DNA of 64,000 nt from contig JANQQU010000002.1 of the NCBI GenBank assembly GCA_028284905.1, positions 1 to 64,000 of the forward strand, written 5' to 3'. The DNA is from Calditrichia bacterium. GTDB lineage: Bacteria; Calditrichota; Calditrichia; RBG-13-44-9; J075. The position numbers and the translations under genes were made by a program. The notes under the pieces are model-generated. The model had not been told where the DNA came from. It searched no databases and saw nothing but the letters and a program-made list of their open reading frames with translations. Positions 33,472 to 43,558 of this stretch are shown one piece after another. The first letter of the stretch is position 1. Every line of letters starts with the position of its first letter.

Positions 33472-35910
33472 ATGGCTAGATACACATTATGGATGATTAC
33501 TGTTTTAACATTGTGCTTATCCTTTTCTTATGCTCAGAACGGGCGTTTAACAGGTAAAATAACAGACGCCGATAACGGCCAGGGATTAGCAGCAGTTAAT
33601 ATCGTACTGAGTGAAACACTTGGCGGCACTTCGGACGCTGAGGGCAGGTATAATCTGGACGTCCCACCGGGAAGTTATCAGGTCTCTTTTATCTATATCG
33701 GTTATGAAGAAGTTAAACGGAATGTGGAGATCGCTGCCGGCCAAACCCGCAGGTTAAATGTTGCAATGAATACGGAGGCAGTCGAGGGGGAAATCGTCGT
33801 AGTTTCCGCTGGTAAATTCGAACAGGACCTGGGAGAGTTAACTGTATCGATGGAAGTTCTACAGCCGCGAATGATCGAAAATAAGAACACCACATCGATG
33901 GATGAAATCCTTGATCAAGTGCCTGGCGTATCGATTGTAGACAATGAACCGCAGATCCGGAGCGGTAGCGGATTTAGCTTTGGCGCCGGCAGTCGGGTCA
34001 TGATTCTTATTGATGATTTACCAATCCTATCCGGGGATGCCGGCAGGCCGACCTGGGGATTTTTTCCCGTGGAGAATGTTGAACAGGTTGAGGTAATTAA
34101 AGGTGCATCATCGGTATTATATGGATCTGCAGCTTTAAATGGCGTTATCAACGTGCGGACTGCCTATCCGCGCGGTGAACCGAAAACCAAGGTATCTTTC
34201 TTCAGTGGTTTTTACGGTGACCCGAAAGATGAAGCAGCAAAATATTGGGAGAAAACCCCAATTGTTAACGGTGCAAATTTCTTGCACTCCCGCATCATTA
34301 ACAACTTTGATGTAATGATTGGCGGTAGTTTTCTCGCCGACCAGGGCCATCTCGGACCATTCGAAAGAACCGAAATAAATGAAGCCGGCGAACTGGTTAA
34401 AATCCCTTATGAAGAGACGTATGATCCTTTCGAAGTTAACCGGGCGGATGCTGCTACCCGGGGCAGAATTAGCGTTAATTTACGCCATCGCAACCCGAAT
34501 ATCGTCGGCCTCGATTATGGTGTTAATACCAGCTGGCAGAAAGCGCAGTCCGTTAGTACGCTGTTGTGGGACAGCATCGGGGTAGATCTCTACCGCCCCT
34601 TTGAAGGCGCAGCGACAACTTCAAAACAAACCATCGGCTATATCGACCCATTTATCAATTACGTTTCCCCCCAGGGCACCAAGTACAGCTTCCGCGGCCG
34701 ATTCAGTCGCTTGAACAATGACAATGATAACGATCAGGCCAATTCGTCGAACGTGTATTTTGGCGAGCTGCAAGTACATCAAAATTTTGCGCCGGTAGGT
34801 ATCGAAGGCATGAATCTAACCACCGGGGTCATGGGAATGTTTACCGATGGCGAATCTGAGCTTTATTCCGGCGGCAATCCGGATGGCTCCAATAGCGCAG
34901 AGAATGTCGCCTGGTATGCCCAGCTGGATCAAAAGCTATTTGACCGTTTGAATATTTCCGGTGGTATGCGCCTGGAAAAGTTTGCCATCAATGATTCCTC
35001 TGAATCGAAACCGGTTTTTCGAGCAGGCGTTAACTATCGACTTGGGGTCGGCACCTTCCTTAGAGCATCTTACGGCCAGGGCTATCGCTTCCCATCCATT
35101 GCGGAAAAATTTATACAGACACAGGCGGGGTTTGTCGTTGTTTATCCCAATGATACCTTGCGTTCGGAAACCAGCTGGAATGCGGAAGCAGGCATTAAGC
35201 AAGGTTTTCAGATCGCAGATTTCCGGGGTTTTCTTGATCTCGCCTATTTTCATCAGGAATATGATGACTACATTGAATTCACCTTTGGTGGCTGGGGTGG
35301 CTTTACCGATCCCTTATTCGGTTTTGGCTTTAAATCGCTGAACACCGGCAAATCACGCGTTACCGGCCTGGATGTATCGCTAATCGGGCAGGGTAAAATT
35401 GGCGGCGTCGATTTTCAGACCTTAACCGGATACACTTATACCAAACCGGTTTCACTGACCCCGGATTTTGTTTATGCCCGGGAAACTTCCGGCGGACGGG
35501 AAGTCACCTATCTTTCTACCAGTTCCGATACCACAGATCATATCCTGAAATATCGCCTTCGCCATATCTTACGGGCAGATTTAGAGTTGAATTATAATCG
35601 CTTCCTGATCGGAACCAGCTATCGTTATACCAGCTTTATGGACAATATCGATTTGGCGTTTATCGAATTCGATGATGATCCGGATGATCCTAATGACGGA
35701 TTTAACCCGTTAACTTCCGGTATTGTAGAGTGGCGGCGGGATAACAATGGTGGGAATCATATCTTTGATATGCGGCTTGGTTATAATTTCAGCGATCGCC
35801 ATCGCCTTGCTATCGTTATTAACAATCTATTTAACAAGGAATACTCTGTGCGTCCGCTAGTAATAGAATCCACCCGGAAAACCGTTCTGCAATATTCTAC
35901 TACCTTCTAA
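33472..35910 (+). CDS. TonB-dependent receptor with carboxypeptidase-like N-terminus
   Basis: An outer-membrane active transporter of about 812 residues. It has a signal peptide (cleavage after SFSYAQ), then a carboxypeptidase regulatory-like domain (GRLTGKITDADNGQGLAAVN), then the plug with MDEILDQVPGVSIVDNEPQI and VEVIKGASSVLYGSAALNGV, and a 22-strand-type barrel ending YSVRPLVIESTRKTVLQYSTTF. The substrate is not evident; no siderophore or vitamin gene is adjacent. I chose the ATG at 33472, since AGGAG lies nine bases before it, whereas the ATG at 33463 directly touches the AGGAG. Confidence 0.93.
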   Translation: MARYTLWMITVLTLCLSFSYAQNGRLTGKITDADNGQGLAAVNIVLSETLGGTSDAEGRYNLDVPPGSYQVSFIYIGYEEVKRNVEIAAGQTRRLNVAMNTEAVEGEIVVVSAGKFEQDLGELTVSMEVLQPRMIENKNTTSMDEILDQVPGVSIVDNEPQIRSGSGFSFGAGSRVMILIDDLPILSGDAGRPTWGFFPVENVEQVEVIKGASSVLYGSAALNGVINVRTAYPRGEPKTKVSFFSGFYGDPKDEAAKYWEKTPIVNGANFLHSRIINNFDVMIGGSFLADQGHLGPFERTEINEAGELVKIPYEETYDPFEVNRADAATRGRISVNLRHRNPNIVGLDYGVNTSWQKAQSVSTLLWDSIGVDLYRPFEGAATTSKQTIGYIDPFINYVSPQGTKYSFRGRFSRLNNDNDNDQANSSNVYFGELQVHQNFAPVGIEGMNLTTGVMGMFTDGESELYSGGNPDGSNSAENVAWYAQLDQKLFDRLNISGGMRLEKFAINDSSESKPVFRAGVNYRLGVGTFLRASYGQGYRFPSIAEKFIQTQAGFVVVYPNDTLRSETSWNAEAGIKQGFQIADFRGFLDLAYFHQEYDDYIEFTFGGWGGFTDPLFGFGFKSLNTGKSRVTGLDVSLIGQGKIGGVDFQTLTGYTYTKPVSLTPDFVYARETSGGREVTYLSTSSDTTDHILKYRLRHILRADLELNYNRFLIGTSYRYTSFMDNIDLAFIEFDDDPDDPNDGFNPLTSGIVEWRRDNNGGNHIFDMRLGYNFSDRHRLAIVINNLFNKEYSVRPLVIESTRKTVLQYSTTF

Positions 35911-35938
35911 AAAAGACTTATACAAATCTGTAAAAATT

Positions 35939-35976
35939 AAAAGGCCGAATTCCGTAATGGAATTCGGCCTTTTCTC
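35939..35976. terminator. Bidirectional terminator
   Basis: AAGGCCGAATTCC (35941-35953) pairs with GGAATTCGGCCTT (35959-35971), followed by TT. It lies between the convergent receptor and GWxTD genes. Confidence 0.9.
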
Positions 35977-36006
35977 TGAGGGAGATGTGAATGTAAGCTT
36001 TTTGGT

Positions 36007-37368
36007 TTACTGCACACCGTCTTCGGTAAAATATATTTCCATTGAAGGATCGTAAAACTCCCCGCGTAAGGTAGAACTTCTCAAGCGATAATCCTTAAAT
36101 CCGGTTTCATCAACAAAAAGGAATTTTGCACCGCCGTCGAGGTTGTGGTAAGTCCAGATCTCATACGGTTCGCTATTGAGGTTGTTGGGGCGTCTCAGAT
36201 TGTGATCCGGCGCGCCATAAAGGATATAAACCCGTCCGCGATCGCTCTTCCAGCCATCCCGGTTGGAGAAACGGAATTGATCGTCGGCATAGGCGACTCT
36301 GGTATAATATTCTTCCTGTAAACCGGGTGTTTCTCTTTCCCGGTCAAACCAGAATTTATAAACGAACATCCGCTTGTTTTCAACGGAAGCCAGTGATTCA
36401 TATACAAGCAATTCAGTTTTGGTCGCGATGTATTTGGCTTGCTCGAAGCGATCGTCTACAACGTCTTCGGACATATTATAATATTCGCTCTGCGGGAAGA
36501 TCGCCATTGGGTCGTCCCCAAAACCACTCTGCGCTTTGTTTACCACGTAAAAATTACTGATATTAAAGGCCGAGTATTCAGAAACCGGATCGACAACAGC
36601 AACCATAAGTGTGTAAAGTCCATTATCCAGTTTAGCAATGTTAAATCTGCCAACCTCGACCAGAGATTCGGAATTGCGATTTCTTTGATAGCGTTTTTGT
36701 TCCAGAGTATTCCCTTGTTTGTCCTTGATTGCTGCATGCACCTCGATCATTCCTTCCGGATCGCTGGCATGTTTGGTAATATTATAAACTTCCAGGTAGT
36801 AGAATAATTGCGGATTGGACATTCCAAAAATCCGGGTGGGATTCGGATATACTTCCATTGTATTTTTGTAGAAAAGACCTTCTTTGTTAGGGGAATTGGA
36901 GCGAATGTTGGAGCAAAGTTCGATGTCACTTACTTTGATCTTCTCGTCCTTAAATGAGGTGGTCTTAAAATCGTATTTGATTGAATCAACACTGGCAGTG
37001 CCGGCTTCATTCAAGCGAAGCATTTTGATCATGTAGTCGCCTGGTGGCAGCACTGTCTTAATTAAGCTACCACGTACTGCCTGACCGGATGCATCGGGCT
37101 TTTCCATTTGAACAGTTATGCGCTCGGATGCCAGCACTGTTTGATCATTCTCGTTTACCAACGAAAAATCCAGAAATACTTCCGAATTCTCAACAACTTC
37201 ATTACGCTGATCATAAAGGGAGTAATAAATTTCCAGGTAGGTGTCTGTATCATCGTAGCGGAACCTCGCAAAGTCGAGATACATTTTCATTTCGCCGTTT
37301 GCGAATCCTGTTTGCATGCAGCCTATCAGAACTAAAAACAGACAGCAAATTCTTAATGTTGACTTCAT
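36007..37368 (-). CDS. GWxTD domain-containing protein A
   Basis: An exported protein of 453 residues with a signal peptide (cleavage near TGFANG). The first 330 residues are beta-rich, with FARFRYDDTDTYLEIYYSLY. The C-terminal GWxTD domain begins at about residue 372 with GWKSDRGRVYILYGAPD and has EIWTYHNLDGGAKFLFVDE. The domain is known from Acidobacteria, Calditrichota and relatives, but its function is not established. It is a tandem paralogue of the next gene upstream (37529-38887). Shine-Dalgarno AAGGAGAAG. The 160-base gap between the two allows separate promoters. Confidence 0.88.
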   Translation of the reverse strand: MKSTLRICCLFLVLIGCMQTGFANGEMKMYLDFARFRYDDTDTYLEIYYSLYDQRNEVVENSEVFLDFSLVNENDQTVLASERITVQMEKPDASGQAVRGSLIKTVLPPGDYMIKMLRLNEAGTASVDSIKYDFKTTSFKDEKIKVSDIELCSNIRSNSPNKEGLFYKNTMEVYPNPTRIFGMSNPQLFYYLEVYNITKHASDPEGMIEVHAAIKDKQGNTLEQKRYQRNRNSESLVEVGRFNIAKLDNGLYTLMVAVVDPVSEYSAFNISNFYVVNKAQSGFGDDPMAIFPQSEYYNMSEDVVDDRFEQAKYIATKTELLVYESLASVENKRMFVYKFWFDRERETPGLQEEYYTRVAYADDQFRFSNRDGWKSDRGRVYILYGAPDHNLRRPNNLNSEPYEIWTYHNLDGGAKFLFVDETGFKDYRLRSSTLRGEFYDPSMEIYFTEDGVQ

Positions 37369-37528
37369 AACTTCTCCTTAGTACTAAAATATTATCTGCG
37401 TTACCTTATCTCCTCTAAAATAAAGATAGCGCTTAAAAGATATAAATAAAATACCATATTTGGGGCATTCATACCAAGGAGTGATTAAAAAAAAAGGCAA
37501 AACTTACCAATATTGGGTGAGCCGCTAA

Positions 37529-38887
37529 TTACTGTTCTGAATAGAGAAGTTCATCCCAGGATGGATCATAGATCTCTCCGCGCATGGTAGAGCTCATCAG
37601 CTTATAATCACGGAATCCGCTTTCATCAACGAACAGAAATCTTGCGCCTCCTTCCAGGTCATGATAAAACCAGACCACAAATGGCCTCGCATCGGGATTT
37701 AGCGGGTGGCGGAGCACCTGATCCGGAAACCCATAAATAACATGCACTCTACCGCGATCGCTTTTCCAGCCCATATTGTTGTAAAAGCGGAAATTCTCGT
37801 TGGCGTATTCAACTCGCTGGTAGTATTCCTTCTCCAATCCGGGATTATGAACTTCCCGGTCAAACCAGAATTTGAACAGGAAAAACCGCTTGTTTTCCAG
37901 CTCACTGAGCTGAGCGTATATATCTCTTTCTTCCTGGGAAGCAATATAAATCGCCTGATCAAATTTCTCATCGATTCGCGGTTCTGCCATGGAAAAGTAG
38001 TCGCTTTGCGCAAAAAGGGCCATAAAGTCCCGGGTTTCTGCCAGTTCTTCGCTGGAATTGATAACATAGAAATTATTCCGTGTATAGACAGAGTAATCGT
38101 TGTGAGGGTCCTTAACGATAAAGACAATGGTATAAAGTCCGTTCTTGAGTCCGGAAACATCAAACATTCCCTGTTCAACCAGCGACTCATAAGCTTTTTT
38201 ACGTTTATACTGTTTATGCGCCTGCACATTCCCTTTTAAATCAACGATAGCAATTTCGACATCAACTTCTTCATCCGTATTGGCACTTTTCAGATTATAA
38301 ATTTCACTGTAATAATAGAGCTGGGAAACCGCACTGCCATAAGTACGCATGGGATTCGGAATCACTTCCATGGTATTTTTATAGAATAATCCTTTTTTAT
38401 TCGTAGAGTTGGTCAGAATGTTCGCACAAAGCTCCAGATCACTCAAAAGGATTTTCTCTGCAATAAATGGCTTTACTGTAAATTCCCGGCTCAAGGAATC
38501 TATACCACTGCCATCAACAGCTTTCCGAACCATCTTTATTTTATATTTACTGGGAGGCAATACCGTCTTTATAACGCTGCCTTTTGCTTTGGAGAGATTA
38601 AATCCATTTGAATTAGTGAGAGATATATCCAGTTGTGAAGTTGCCAGGGTGCTGTCGCGGATAATGTCGGACAGTGAGAAGGTTAAAGAGATGTTTTCGA
38701 CCGAAAAAGTTTCTGCTTCCGAAACATCGTAGAGCATATAATAGATTTCCAGATAAGTATCGCGATCATCGTAGCGGAATCTCGCATAATCCAGAAACAT
38801 ACGGATATTGTCTTGCGCGTTTACCATTACCAGCCCCCCCGGTAATAGCAACACCCACAAAAGAAACAATTTAAACTTACTTTTCAT
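37529..38887 (-). CDS. GWxTD domain-containing protein B
   Basis: A paralogue of protein A with the same order: a signal peptide (cleavage near VMVNAQ), a beta-rich part with YARFRYDDRDTYLEIYYMLY, and a GWxTD domain from about residue 373 with GWKSDRGRVHVIYGFPD. Both keep GWKSD in place of the eponymous GWxTD. I chose the ATG at 38887, which gives a clean signal peptide and has AAAGGCGG upstream; the longer reading uses a TTG at 38908. A terminator of the PorV-like gene lies in the upstream gap, so transcription may start anew here. Confidence 0.87.
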   Translation of the reverse strand: MKSKFKLFLLWVLLLPGGLVMVNAQDNIRMFLDYARFRYDDRDTYLEIYYMLYDVSEAETFSVENISLTFSLSDIIRDSTLATSQLDISLTNSNGFNLSKAKGSVIKTVLPPSKYKIKMVRKAVDGSGIDSLSREFTVKPFIAEKILLSDLELCANILTNSTNKKGLFYKNTMEVIPNPMRTYGSAVSQLYYYSEIYNLKSANTDEEVDVEIAIVDLKGNVQAHKQYKRKKAYESLVEQGMFDVSGLKNGLYTIVFIVKDPHNDYSVYTRNNFYVINSSEELAETRDFMALFAQSDYFSMAEPRIDEKFDQAIYIASQEERDIYAQLSELENKRFFLFKFWFDREVHNPGLEKEYYQRVEYANENFRFYNNMGWKSDRGRVHVIYGFPDQVLRHPLNPDARPFVVWFYHDLEGGARFLFVDESGFRDYKLMSSTMRGEIYDPSWDELLYSEQ

Positions 38888-38981
38888 ATCCGCCTTTGTA
38901 ACATTCAAATGACCGGAATCTACTAAAATTATCCCGAAAACCCAATGTTAAATTCACCTCCGGAAAGCGGATTGGTTCCAT

Positions 38982-39016
38982 AAAAAAAGAGGCCGGTATA
39001 AGAATACCGGCCTCTT
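38982..39016 (-). terminator. Rho-independent terminator after the PorV-like gene
   Basis: On the minus strand, GAGGCCGGTAT pairs with ATACCGGCCTC (39004-39014 and 38989-38999), followed by a T run (38982-38988 on the complement). Confidence 0.93.
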
Positions 39017-39044
39017 CCGAATGTAAGATGGTTATCTGATCTAC

Positions 39045-40085
39045 TTAGAAACCAATGGTCAAGGAGAACAGATTGTTACCATCGAAATATTGGGAATCAC
39101 GGAATGCATAGTCAAAAGTCATGTCCGTGCCGCCAACATTGTAATGCAGGCCAACACCCAGCGTAAAGGAATACAGCTGGTCTTCGGAGTCAACATTGTT
39201 GGTGAACAGGTAGCCGCCTCTTAAAGCAAAGAGATCGGAATACATGTATTCAACACCAAAACGGAAGTTGTCATTACCGAAGTTGTTGTTTTCGAAGTTT
39301 CCGTTGAACTGAACGGAGTTTTCTTCGTTGATGTTACGCAGGTAACCAACACCCAGTTCTACCGTTGCGGGCAGTTCGTGGGTTGCAGTGGGGCGCTCAC
39401 GGAAGTCATTACGTCCGGTAGCCTGGTCTGCAGCCTGAATCAGGAAAGCAGAACCGCCATAAGACATGTTGGAACCAATATTCTTCACTGCGAGACCGAA
39501 GGACATACCGTCGATGCCGCCGAGATTATGATACTGGATACCTACGTCGAATGCAAATGCACTAGCGCTTGCACGCGGCACACTCTCAGTGATCAACTTG
39601 GCAGTAGCACCAACCTGAATAACGTCCGTCAAACGACGAGCATAGGTCAATGCACCAGTCAAGAAAGTCGGTGCGAAAGTTGCGCCGGTAGCGCCGTCAA
39701 TATCTTCGTTGGTTGTAATCGGAATATCGCCAAAATCAAAAACTTTCAGGCTTAAACCAATTGTTCCCAATGCACCAGCTTTTACGCCGAGTGCCAGATA
39801 ATTTACATCTATATCATTAAAAATCTGCATGGTGGAGAATGTACCAGCAGCACTGCTCTGCATTTTAGCAATCCCTGCCGGGTTCCAATAGAGTGCTTCC
39901 AAACCGGAAGTATATGCAATATTGGAGCCACCCATTGCCAGACTGCGCGCGCCAACAGGTACCAATACCTGCTCACCAGCAGCAGTACCGAGACGGGCAG
40001 GATCACCGGCAAATACCGGGGTCAAGCCTAAAAAGAGCACCAGTGCTATCAGGGCAACTACCCCAATGAAATTTTTATGTTTCAT
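39045..40085 (-). CDS. PorV/PorQ family outer-membrane protein
   Basis: A protein of 346 residues with a signal peptide (MKHKNFIGVVALIALVLF, cleavage near VFAG). The mature N-terminus has GARSLAMGGSNIAY and LEALYWNPAGIAKM, the signature of the PorV/PorQ family, and the rest reads as a FadL-like 14-strand barrel ending in DGNNLFSLTIGF. In type IX secretion PorV shuttles cargo whose C-terminal sorting domain is cleaved. Its upstream neighbour, a 1103-residue sorting-domain protein, is a natural client. The start at 40085 has AAGGAGC upstream; the upstream in-frame extension of 38 residues lacks a Shine-Dalgarno. Confidence 0.9.
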   Translation of the reverse strand: MKHKNFIGVVALIALVLFLGLTPVFAGDPARLGTAAGEQVLVPVGARSLAMGGSNIAYTSGLEALYWNPAGIAKMQSSAAGTFSTMQIFNDIDVNYLALGVKAGALGTIGLSLKVFDFGDIPITTNEDIDGATGATFAPTFLTGALTYARRLTDVIQVGATAKLITESVPRASASAFAFDVGIQYHNLGGIDGMSFGLAVKNIGSNMSYGGSAFLIQAADQATGRNDFRERPTATHELPATVELGVGYLRNINEENSVQFNGNFENNNFGNDNFRFGVEYMYSDLFALRGGYLFTNNVDSEDQLYSFTLGVGLHYNVGGTDMTFDYAFRDSQYFDGNNLFSLTIGF

Positions 40086-40198
40086 TATTTGCTCCTTATT
40101 CATTAAACAAAATCCTAACGTTTTACTTTTACTCATTCTGATTGGTGCTGCCAGTGTTTTACTTGTTAGCTGGCAGCGATCATCAGCTGACTTCTTCA

Positions 40199-43100
40199 TT
40201 AGAAGTATTCCAGAATTTCAGCACCCTGAACGATAAATACTTTAACAACTTTTTCCATTCCCAGGTCAGGCAGTTCGATGTGGCAAATATAAACACCACT
40301 TGCTACCGGCAGGGTGGACTCGTTCAAGAGGTCCCACTGTAAGAATTGAGATTCGTCATTCTTCTCCAGTTTGCGCACTTGAACACCGGAAAGACTGAAA
40401 ACTCTAACCGTTGCTTTTTGCGGCAGATGAGTAAAAGTAACGAAACGGTTGAAGCGATTTGCTTCTTCCGGGTTGAAAGCATAGTAAGGATTCGGGAAAA
40501 CGTTAATTCTTTCAACTTCGGCGCGTGCCATGCCATCATCGCCGGTAACAACAGCTTCTGTGGAGAAGGTGAATTTGTCATCGGGATTGTTCGGCAAGTT
40601 AGCGAAGATGTCCATGGTGAACTCTGCTAATAAATATCCACGAGAACCACGCTGCTGCGGCCAGATTGCATAAGCCACGTCCTGAGATGTAGGATCAGCA
40701 CCAGTAGCATAGGTAGCACCTTCATCATAGTCAGTGTTGTGGAAGAACAGATATTCACGGGCACCAAGCGCACCAAATTCAGTACCATTCCAACCCATGT
40801 CCCAAATCAGGTTAGCGTTAACACCAGGCGCACCTTGCGTATCATCTTCTACGAAAGAAACGTTAACCTGACGCGGATTAGCCGGATCAGTATTATCCCA
40901 GGCGGTAAAAGGTAATTCACCAATACCGGAGAAAGGATAACCTAAGTCACGACGAACGGTGGCGCCTTTACTGGCATAACCATTCGCATCAACGTCAGCT
41001 TGATCTTGCCAATCCATGTGTAATGGGAACAAGTCAGCAAGTGTTAATGTAGAACCAAAGAAATTGGCACCGAGGTCCAGGCCACCAAAGAATTCCTGAC
41101 CACCCCAGTTTACACCGGAAACCCAACGATTACCGGAGAAGTCCCAGCCAGCAAGACCGGCTAATTTCGGACCGGACGGACGAACCAAAACACCTTCATA
41201 GATGTTATAGTTGTTGTCACCATTCAGGTTAGTGTTGCCACTAGTGAGTACTTGGTTGGTCGAAGTGTTGGTTAAGCGCCACTTGTACCAGGTACCAGTG
41301 GTATCGCCAGTAGCGTTGGTAGAATACTGCGGCTCATCTTCAAAGCTTACTTCGTAGTTGTCGCCAGTAGTTGCAGCCGGGTCAACAACTTCTACAGTAA
41401 CGCCACCTGTGCTGGCGCCGCCAGTACGGGTAACTTCAAGAGCATCACCAACGGAGCTCGGATATTCCGTGCCAGGCTTCGGGGACTGCGGGATAACAGT
41501 GATGATTTCCAGGGAGCTCTCGAGAGAAGCTTCCGGAACGTCTGTATCCACAAGGCCGTCGCCATTTTTGTCTTTTGCATTGTATGCAGTTACTGCATAG
41601 TAGTAGCGGTTACCAGCAAACAGCGGAGTGTCCTTGATAAAGTCTCTATCAATGGAGATAAAGCGCTGCAGACCGGTGTTGGTTCCGAAACGAACCGGAA
41701 CGTTTACAATGTCACCAAATTCCGGCAGGAACTGATCCTGGTTGATCTGGGAGATTGTGTTGTCTTTATCAAAAGTAGCAATCAGCGTTGCCTGAGACTT
41801 GGTAGCGCTGGCGCTCGGTAATTGATAAACATTATAACCTTCAAAGTTGAAGCCTAACAATGCATCGTCTGCTTCAGTCGCAGTAATACGTTCAGCATCG
41901 GATCCCCATTCCAGTACAACCTGGTCTTCCAGCGGCGTAACAACAACTTTCGGTGCCGGAGGAGGAGAAGGAATGCCTTCGAAACGTGCGTTGAAGATAA
42001 ACTGAGCAAAGTCATCATTCAGTTTTACAGCTGCAACCGCATTACGGTTGTTACCACCATCCTGGGCAATAATACCACCCACAACAGCGAGTACGATTTC
42101 CTGCTCATCACCAGGCTCCATAGTGAAAGGACCGGAGCTCAGGGTCATACGACGGTCGCCAGGAGGCAAGTTAGTTCCAAAACCGTCAATGTCACCAGTG
42201 GACTTAACAGCGTCACCACTAACTGGGAAGAAGGTTGCCTGGCCAGCATTCGGGCCAAAACCAGCGGTAAACGGCTGCGGGTTTTCGATATCATCCAGCG
42301 GCAGGTAACCATTTAACAGGTTATACCACTGCAGAGTACCTTCATAGTCACCCAAAGTCGGGTCAGAAATAGCGCTACCTGCAGCAAAATAACCGAAAGA
42401 GGTCATCGGCAGGTTAATTTTACCAGGACCTACTTCCTGGAAATTGGAAAGACCATAGTCAGAAGCATCGTCTACGCCATTACCATTAAGGTCCTGACCA
42501 GCAACGCCGTCTACCAACGGTCCCTGGAAGAAGTCATAACCGACAGCTGCCGGGGGCAGACCGAAAGCTTCGAAGTCACCGTCAGTCAAACTACCGGTGT
42601 AAGCAAAACCTAAACTTCTAGCAACATCGGAACCAACATAGTCGTCAGTATAAACACCAACGTCCGGGTCACTCCACTGGCTAATGAACATGGAGTCTAA
42701 ACGAAGACCGGATTTGTTGATAACCTTGAAACGCTTAAAGATAATCTGACCCAGTGTAGCACCAGGCTGATTGTAAACCCACAGAGTGGTTTGAATTTCG
42801 AGACCAGTCGAAGGAGAACCATACAGATTTGTGGAAGCACCATCGTCGAGGTCGTTTACTACAAACCAGATAACCTGGTCAGCACCAGCAATACCAGGAT
42901 TGCCACTGCCATCAACCGGAGCGCCTAATGCGGTCGGCCAGTTGTTCCAGTCATCTCTGTATTGATCTAATACAGCTTGCTGCATTTCCGGAGTAACCGC
43001 ATCGCGGGCAACACGGAAGATGTCTGCAGCATCGTTAACCAGTGTAGCTTCACCGATAGTCAGGCTTTCCCAGTCCGTACGAATACGATAGATCGGGGCA

Positions 43101-43510
43101 GCGTTTGCATCAGAAGCAACCGGCGGAGTTGTTGCGGTACCAGGAGTCACGATGTGACCCGGAACAGTACCGATACGATAAGTAGAACCACCAACACGAA
43201 TAGCAGGATCGTCAGGGTTACGGGTGTCATTTACAACAGAACCCCAAATAAGACCATCTTGATAAATCGTTGCAGCAGTTGCACGCGGGTAAATACCACC
43301 GGAGTTATCTTCCGGAGTGTGTGCGGATTTACCAGCGTTAGTAAGCCAATACTCCCAATTAGAGGCATTGGTAACGGTGATCTCTACGAAATCAGAGTTT
43401 GGCTTATACACCGTTCTTGTATTTTCACCGTCTGGCCCCTTGGCAAACACGGAGGTTGCCAGAGAAAAGGCAATCAGGCAGGTTAATACGATGAAGAGTT
43501 TTTTATTCAT
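40199..43510 (-). CDS. Giant surface protein with type IX-style sorting domain
   Basis: A secreted protein of 1103 residues with a signal peptide (cleavage after TSVFAK). It contains calcium-loop-like stretches DLNGNGVDDASDYGLS and DKNGDGLVDTDVPE, and a fibronectin III-like strand set near 525-660 (VVVTPLEDQVVLEWGSD, GYNVYQLPS, YYYAVTAYNAKD). The C-terminus has INVFPNPYYAFNPEEANRFN, VRVFSLSGVQVRKL and SGVYICHIE, the sorting domain. No enzyme motif is visible. It lies between a TonB-dependent receptor and a PorV-like protein on one strand, so it may be a receptor partner or a surface-layer component. Start at 43510 chosen for GGAGC upstream and the signal peptide; a TTG at 43528 is weaker. Confidence 0.88.
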   Translation of the reverse strand: MNKKLFIVLTCLIAFSLATSVFAKGPDGENTRTVYKPNSDFVEITVTNASNWEYWLTNAGKSAHTPEDNSGGIYPRATAATIYQDGLIWGSVVNDTRNPDDPAIRVGGSTYRIGTVPGHIVTPGTATTPPVASDANAAPIYRIRTDWESLTIGEATLVNDAADIFRVARDAVTPEMQQAVLDQYRDDWNNWPTALGAPVDGSGNPGIAGADQVIWFVVNDLDDGASTNLYGSPSTGLEIQTTLWVYNQPGATLGQIIFKRFKVINKSGLRLDSMFISQWSDPDVGVYTDDYVGSDVARSLGFAYTGSLTDGDFEAFGLPPAAVGYDFFQGPLVDGVAGQDLNGNGVDDASDYGLSNFQEVGPGKINLPMTSFGYFAAGSAISDPTLGDYEGTLQWYNLLNGYLPLDDIENPQPFTAGFGPNAGQATFFPVSGDAVKSTGDIDGFGTNLPPGDRRMTLSSGPFTMEPGDEQEIVLAVVGGIIAQDGGNNRNAVAAVKLNDDFAQFIFNARFEGIPSPPPAPKVVVTPLEDQVVLEWGSDAERITATEADDALLGFNFEGYNVYQLPSASATKSQATLIATFDKDNTISQINQDQFLPEFGDIVNVPVRFGTNTGLQRFISIDRDFIKDTPLFAGNRYYYAVTAYNAKDKNGDGLVDTDVPEASLESSLEIITVIPQSPKPGTEYPSSVGDALEVTRTGGASTGGVTVEVVDPAATTGDNYEVSFEDEPQYSTNATGDTTGTWYKWRLTNTSTNQVLTSGNTNLNGDNNYNIYEGVLVRPSGPKLAGLAGWDFSGNRWVSGVNWGGQEFFGGLDLGANFFGSTLTLADLFPLHMDWQDQADVDANGYASKGATVRRDLGYPFSGIGELPFTAWDNTDPANPRQVNVSFVEDDTQGAPGVNANLIWDMGWNGTEFGALGAREYLFFHNTDYDEGATYATGADPTSQDVAYAIWPQQRGSRGYLLAEFTMDIFANLPNNPDDKFTFSTEAVVTGDDGMARAEVERINVFPNPYYAFNPEEANRFNRFVTFTHLPQKATVRVFSLSGVQVRKLEKNDESQFLQWDLLNESTLPVASGVYICHIELPDLGMEKVVKVFIVQGAEILEYF

Positions 43511-43558
43511 TATTTTGCTCCTTATCAAATTTTTCTCAAATCACGAAAAGCGACATGA

